The notes under the pieces were generated by a model. That model worked only from the letters and a program-made list of their open reading frames with translations, did no database searches and was not told where the DNA came from. This document shows, in pieces, positions 14,802 through 17,658 of a stretch of DNA of 17,658 nt (position 1 is the first letter of the stretch; each line of letters opens with the position of its first letter). This stretch comes from an uncultured Flavobacteriales bacterium (GTDB taxonomy: Bacteria; Bacteroidota; Bacteroidia; Flavobacteriales_D; Sanyastnellaceae). Location: the NCBI GenBank assembly GCA_937967465.1, contig CALBSW010000053.1:1-17658 (forward strand). Direction: 5' to 3'. Made by a program: the position numbers and the translations under genes.

Positions 14802-15578
14802 TCAGCGAAGGGTTCGGACAGCTTCTGCTGCGTTGGAGTGCTGGAATTGGAAACCGCTTTGAACGAGGGCTTCCGATAACACCCTTCTTCCAGTCAATGG
14901 CTGGTCGGGCTTCGGGGATGCGTCCACCGCTCCTGCCGCATGGTAAAATTCGGCGCGCGATACAGGTTCTGGTGCCACCACGTTCCACGGGCCGCTGAGC
15001 CGATGGGCGGCTGCATGGAGGATGGCGCGGACCACATCGGTCTGGTGAACCATGTTCACGGCTCCCTCTGGATCGCGCAAGGCCTGTCCCCTCAAAAATG
15101 ACTTGGGATGGCGTCCTGGGCCGAACAACCCTCCTGCCCTCAAGATGGAGGTGCGGCTGGGATCGAACAGCTGCTCCAGGTCGAGCAGGCAGACGCCCGA
15201 ATGGGGGCTGGTCCGGCGGATGGCGTCGGATTCCACATAGCTGCCCGCTTCTCCTGGGTACACGCTGGTGCTGCTGATCAGAATGGTGTGGTCTGCGCCG
15301 CTGAATCGACTCGCAGCCCATTTGAAGGCTTCCATTCCAGCCGACGGGGGCAGCGCCACCAGCAAGAGCTCGGGTGTTGGCACGTCTGAATCGGGGCTGT
15401 CAGCGGACCATGCCATTGGGGTGCCGCCGGCGTGGGCGATGGCATCGAGGGTGTCTTGGGCGCGTCCAGTGCCCCAACACGTCCACCCTTGCCCTGTCAT
15501 GGCGCGGCAGGCAGCTTGTCCAAGCCACCCGCATCCGAGGATGCCCCAGTTGTAGGACTTGTTTGCATCGGAAGCCAT
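14802..15578 (-). CDS. SDR-type NAD(P)-binding protein, YeeZ-like
   Basis: A 258-residue protein with an N-terminal Rossmann fingerprint GILGCGWLG (Gly12, Gly15, Gly17 and Gly20), as in extended or atypical short-chain dehydrogenases of the YeeZ type. ISSTSVYPG at about 106-114 corresponds to the SDR active-site strand, but the usual YxxxK pair is not evident; a Tyr is present in SVY and no Lys follows. The later HQTDVVRAILHAA segment is typical of NAD-dependent epimerase-like proteins. It may act on a nucleotide-linked or small polar substrate, or only bind the cofactor. It is first of a two-gene transcript with the alpha/beta hydrolase and is divergent from the thioredoxin-like gene. Confidence 0.85.
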   Translation of the reverse strand: MASDANKSYNWGILGCGWLGQAACRAMTGQGWTCWGTGRAQDTLDAIAHAGGTPMAWSADSPDSDVPTPELLLVALPPSAGMEAFKWAASRFSGADHTILISSTSVYPGEAGSYVESDAIRRTSPHSGVCLLDLEQLFDPSRTSILRAGGLFGPGRHPKSFLRGQALRDPEGAVNMVHQTDVVRAILHAAAHRLSGPWNVVAPEPVSRAEFYHAAGAVDASPKPDQPLTGRRVLSEALVQSGFQFQHSNAAEAVRTLR

Positions 15579-15584
15579 GGCGCA

Positions 15585-15599
15585 CGGCTAAATTAGCCG
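15585..15599. promoter_or_regulatory. 15-base inverted repeat in a divergent intergenic region
   Basis: CGGCTAAATTAGCCG is a 7+1+7 perfect inverted repeat between the SDR-like start (15578, minus) and the thioredoxin-like start (15614, plus). Each strand contains a box one mismatch from TAnnTTTG: TAAATTAG on plus (15589-15596) and TAATTTAG on minus (15595-15588). It could be paired -7 elements or a dimer-binding operator. The best plus-side -33 candidate, TTTG at 15562-15565, is 23 bases upstream, longer than usual. Confidence 0.4.
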
Positions 15600-15613
15600 C
15601 GTTCATCAAGCCC

Positions 15614-16498
15614 ATGCAGTCAAAGATGTCTTTCCGTGCCCCGATTCGTGCCATGCGCACTGCGCTCTTCGGAGGTTCCTTGTTTTTCTCTGGCCTGCTG
15701 TCCGCGCAGGCCACCTTGTCTTTTGAAGTAGCAGGCATCGCGGAAGGCGATACGGTCTATCTCGCCAATTACTACGGCAACAAGATGTATTACGCGGACA
15801 CGGCGAGCGTGGGGACGAAAGGGCGTTTTGAATTCCCCTCTCCGCCAGCGGATGAAGGCGGCAAGTATGGGTTGGTCCTTCCCGGCAATGCGTTCGTGGA
15901 ATTCATTGTGACCGGCGAGGACATCGCGCTGACGGCAGACGTGTCGGACTTGCCGGGCAGTGTGGAGGTCGAGAAGGGACAGGATACCCGTTTGTTCTAC
16001 GACTACCTCGGCTTCATCTCGGACATGCGGGACAAGCGAGCCCCCATTGATGCACGGGCGCAGGACACCACCTTGACGGAAGCAGAACGTGCCCAGCTCG
16101 TGCAGGATTTGGAGGTACTCAACCTCCAGGTGGAGGCCGAGCAGGTCCGCATTCAAGAAGACCATGCCGGCACCTTGTTCGCCAAGATGATCGCCATGGT
16201 GCAGGAGCCGGATGTGCCGGAGGCCCCCGCCGGTGTGGAGAACCCACAGCTGTGGCGTTACTACCAATTCCGCAAGTTGTACTGGGACCGTGTCGACTTT
16301 TCCGATGGGCGGCTGGTCCGGGACCCGGCACTGCACACGTTGCTCGAACAGTACTGGGGCAATGTCATGCCGCAAGTACCGGATACGGCCCTGGTCGAAG
16401 TCAACAAGCTCATTGCCCGGACCGAAGGAGACCCGGACATGTTCAAGTATTTCGTGCACTTCTTCACCTTCTCTGCAGAGAAGAGCCAGGTCATTTGA
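15614..16498 (+). CDS. Thioredoxin-like protein, N-terminal part (DUF4369/DUF5106)
   Basis: This is the first 294 residues of what looks like a 499-residue periplasmic thioredoxin-like protein. A signal peptide is present (MRTALFGGSLFFSGLLSAQ, from an internal Met14). A DUF4369-like beta domain follows at about 34-125, starting LSFEVAGIAEGDTVYLANYYG. A helical DUF5106-like segment continues to the end. The chain stops at a TGA in the middle of the conserved EKSQVI-x-MDKVFV segment, where relatives carry Gly and read on. The following frame starts at the very next codon without a frame change. Alone, this part lacks the CxxC redox site. Starts at 15626 and 15653 are also possible. It is divergent from the SDR-like gene. 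Confidence 0.8.
   Translation: MQSKMSFRAPIRAMRTALFGGSLFFSGLLSAQATLSFEVAGIAEGDTVYLANYYGNKMYYADTASVGTKGRFEFPSPPADEGGKYGLVLPGNAFVEFIVTGEDIALTADVSDLPGSVEVEKGQDTRLFYDYLGFISDMRDKRAPIDARAQDTTLTEAERAQLVQDLEVLNLQVEAEQVRIQEDHAGTLFAKMIAMVQEPDVPEAPAGVENPQLWRYYQFRKLYWDRVDFSDGRLVRDPALHTLLEQYWGNVMPQVPDTALVEVNKLIARTEGDPDMFKYFVHFFTFSAEKSQVI
16496..16498 (+). other. In-frame TGA interrupting the thioredoxin-like gene
   Basis: The codons read GTC ATT TGA ATG GAC AAG. The frames on both sides are the same and together encode one contiguous family member. A GGA glycine codon would restore it with a single base change. It may be a nonsense mutation, a sequencing or assembly error, or a readthrough or stop-restart site. 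Confidence 0.8.
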
Positions 16499-17113
16499 AT
16501 GGACAAGGTGTTCGTTGATCTAGTAGACCGGTATTACTCTACCGGGAAGGCGGATTGGCTGGCTGAGGCCCAGCTCAAAAAGGTGACGGATCGGGCGGAG
16601 GACTTGCGGTACAGCCAATGCGGGAACCGGATTCCCAACATCATTCTTCCCGACACCACGCAGGAGAACTGGGTCAGCTTGTATGACGTCGATGCCGCGT
16701 ACACCTTGGTGTCCATCTGGGAGTCCACCTGCGGCCATTGCAAGAAGGAAATGCCCAAGCTTCAAGCGCTTTATGACGAGTGGCACGACAAGGGACTGGA
16801 GATCTATGCCATCGGCAATGACTTTGAGCCGGAGCCGTGGTTGGAATTCGTCCGTGAGAAAGGCATCGGGGATTGGATTCACGTTTCCGACAATCCCCGC
16901 ATCAATGCCACCGACAGTGCCACCGCGCTGATCATGGCGGGGGTCACCACGTTGCAGAGTCTCAACTTCCGGACCACGTTCGACGTCTATGCCACACCCA
17001 AAATGTTCTTGCTGGACCGGGACAAGAAGGTCATTGCCAAGCAAGTCGGTGCGGAACAGATTGGTGAGATTCTGGCCCGCGAGCAAGAGGCGGCGGCCAT
17101 GAAGAAGCCGTGA
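16499..17113 (+). CDS. Thioredoxin-like protein, C-terminal redox part
   Basis: This 204-residue frame begins with the ATG directly after the TGA. Residues 1-40 finish the DUF5106-like helical region (MDKVFVDLVDRYYSTGKADW). From about 44 a TlpA/AhpC-type thioredoxin fold follows: GNRIPNIILPDT, IWESTCGHCKKEMPKL with redox cysteines Cys78 and Cys81, and the cis-Pro loop YATPKMFLLDRDKKVI. Such proteins reduce or isomerise disulfides in the periplasm. If made as a separate chain it would have no signal peptide and stay in the cytoplasm, where the domain's normal role makes little sense. Whether it is translated alone, by restart at TGAATG, or only by readthrough is open. Its TGA overlaps a GTG start of the next gene. 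Confidence 0.75.
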   Translation: MDKVFVDLVDRYYSTGKADWLAEAQLKKVTDRAEDLRYSQCGNRIPNIILPDTTQENWVSLYDVDAAYTLVSIWESTCGHCKKEMPKLQALYDEWHDKGLEIYAIGNDFEPEPWLEFVREKGIGDWIHVSDNPRINATDSATALIMAGVTTLQSLNFRTTFDVYATPKMFLLDRDKKVIAKQVGAEQIGEILAREQEAAAMKKP

Positions 17114-17658
17114 GTTCGGTGGAGACGCCCCCTGCCCTCTCCTCCCCGTCAGCGCTCTCGAAAGCCATTTCCACCGTCCCGTCCCGTGCGACGGTTGAGG
17201 TTTGGTTGCAGGCTTGGCCCGCATTGAATGTCAAGGTCCAATCGGGCCATGCCCTGGCGCTGGAGGATGCGCTGTTTCAATTGGCGACCGATCCAGGCAA
17301 GCCGGGGTTTCGTGCCGTGTGGGTGTTGGCATTGTTGTCGGAGCGGGGCGTTTTGGAGTCGAGCAACGCCCCCCGTCGCTTGGCGGCGCTGCTGGATGAC
17401 ACGGATGATTTGTCCCGTCAGCGCGAATTGCTCCGGGCGTTGCTTCATCTGGATCTGCCACATCCTGTCCTTGCCGAATTGTTGGAGTGGGCTTGTGCGG
17501 TGGTGTACCTGCAGGGGCTTCCCCCTGCCCAGTATCACATGGCCGTGCGCATGTTGGACAAGGGAATGTCGTCTTCGCTGGCCTTTTCTCGACAGGATGT
17601 GCAGGAAGCCTTGGCCCATCTGCGATCCACTGACCATCCGGGGCACCTCAAAAAGAAA
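17110..17658 (+). CDS. HEAT-like helical protein, unknown function (partial)
   Basis: A frame opens at a GTG (17110) overlapping the previous TGA as GTGA and runs to the right edge with 183 codons and no stop. The frame is not closed, so its C-terminus lies outside. No signal peptide or transmembrane segment is visible. From about residue 45 it is a series of Leu/Ala-rich helices (ALEDALFQLATD, FRAVWVLALLSERG, RRLAALLDD, RELLRALLHLDL), resembling the HEAT-like proteins of roughly 190 residues found in many Bacteroidota and sometimes mislabelled adenylosuccinate lyase. The visible part ends HLKKK, so the stop is probably close. The role is unknown, and the start codon is chosen mainly from the overlap. 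Confidence 0.65.
   Translation, partial: MSSVETPPALSSPSALSKAISTVPSRATVEVWLQAWPALNVKVQSGHALALEDALFQLATDPGKPGFRAVWVLALLSERGVLESSNAPRRLAALLDDTDDLSRQRELLRALLHLDLPHPVLAELLEWACAVVYLQGLPPAQYHMAVRMLDKGMSSSLAFSRQDVQEALAHLRSTDHPGHLKKK

Noticed and set aside
16496..16498. Selenocysteine or genome-wide TGA recoding
   Set aside because: The interrupted position is Gly in relatives as I recall them, not Cys or Sec. TGA is used as the normal stop of several genes here, and no other gene has an internal TGA.
1..17658. CRISPR array, insertion sequence, prophage or toxin-antitoxin/defence genes
   Set aside because: No regularly spaced repeats, no transposase or integrase motifs, no terminal inverted repeats and no recognisable defence domain were found.

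Overview
The window looks like chromosomal DNA from a GC-rich member of the Bacteroidota. Evidence: a C-terminal type IX secretion (T9SS) sorting domain, a secreted protein ending in the GCTNPxAxNY repeat common in this phylum, a DUF2797 protein of the Bacteroidota type, a DUF4369/DUF5106-thioredoxin protein, a GH92 lipoprotein and TAnnTTTG-like -7 boxes. Genes are tightly packed. No gap exceeds 170 bases, and several neighbours share a 4-base stop/start overlap (NTGA). I saw no tRNA, rRNA, CRISPR array, IS element or phage gene.

Layout. (1) 1-623, minus: 5' part of a secreted protein running off the left edge. (2) 766-8675, plus: a co-directional, probably co-transcribed block of five genes: PaaZ (phenylacetate ring opening), a degenerate exported S41 peptidase-like protein, a small exported CxxC protein, a three-domain GH92 alpha-mannosidase lipoprotein and a class III aminotransferase. 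(3) 8844-11473, minus: an M14 zinc carboxypeptidase followed by an HSL-type esterase. (4) 11501-12091, plus: YqgE/AlgH. (5) 12101-12937, minus: a DUF2797 protein that has lost most expected zinc cysteines. (6) 12992-13891, plus: a T9SS-exported jelly-roll protein. (7) 13907-15578, minus: an SDR-like NAD(P)-binding protein followed by an alpha/beta hydrolase. (8) 15614-17658, plus: a periplasmic thioredoxin-like protein cut in two by an in-frame TGA, overlapping by 4 bases a helical protein that runs off the right edge.

How the genes work together. Most of the content is catabolic or envelope-related: exported peptidases, a mannosidase, esterases and a T9SS cargo fit a heterotroph living on polymers. 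The five-gene block mixes aromatic-acid, protein, glycan and amino-donor functions with no obvious shared pathway. Tight spacing, rather than a common substrate, is what links them.

I did not find a clearly new multi-gene system. The observations most worth checking are the in-frame TGA at 16496-16498, the cysteine-less DUF2797 protein, the S41 protein lacking the processing-peptidase lysine, and two divergent intergenic regions that each hold a short inverted repeat resembling back-to-back promoter boxes.
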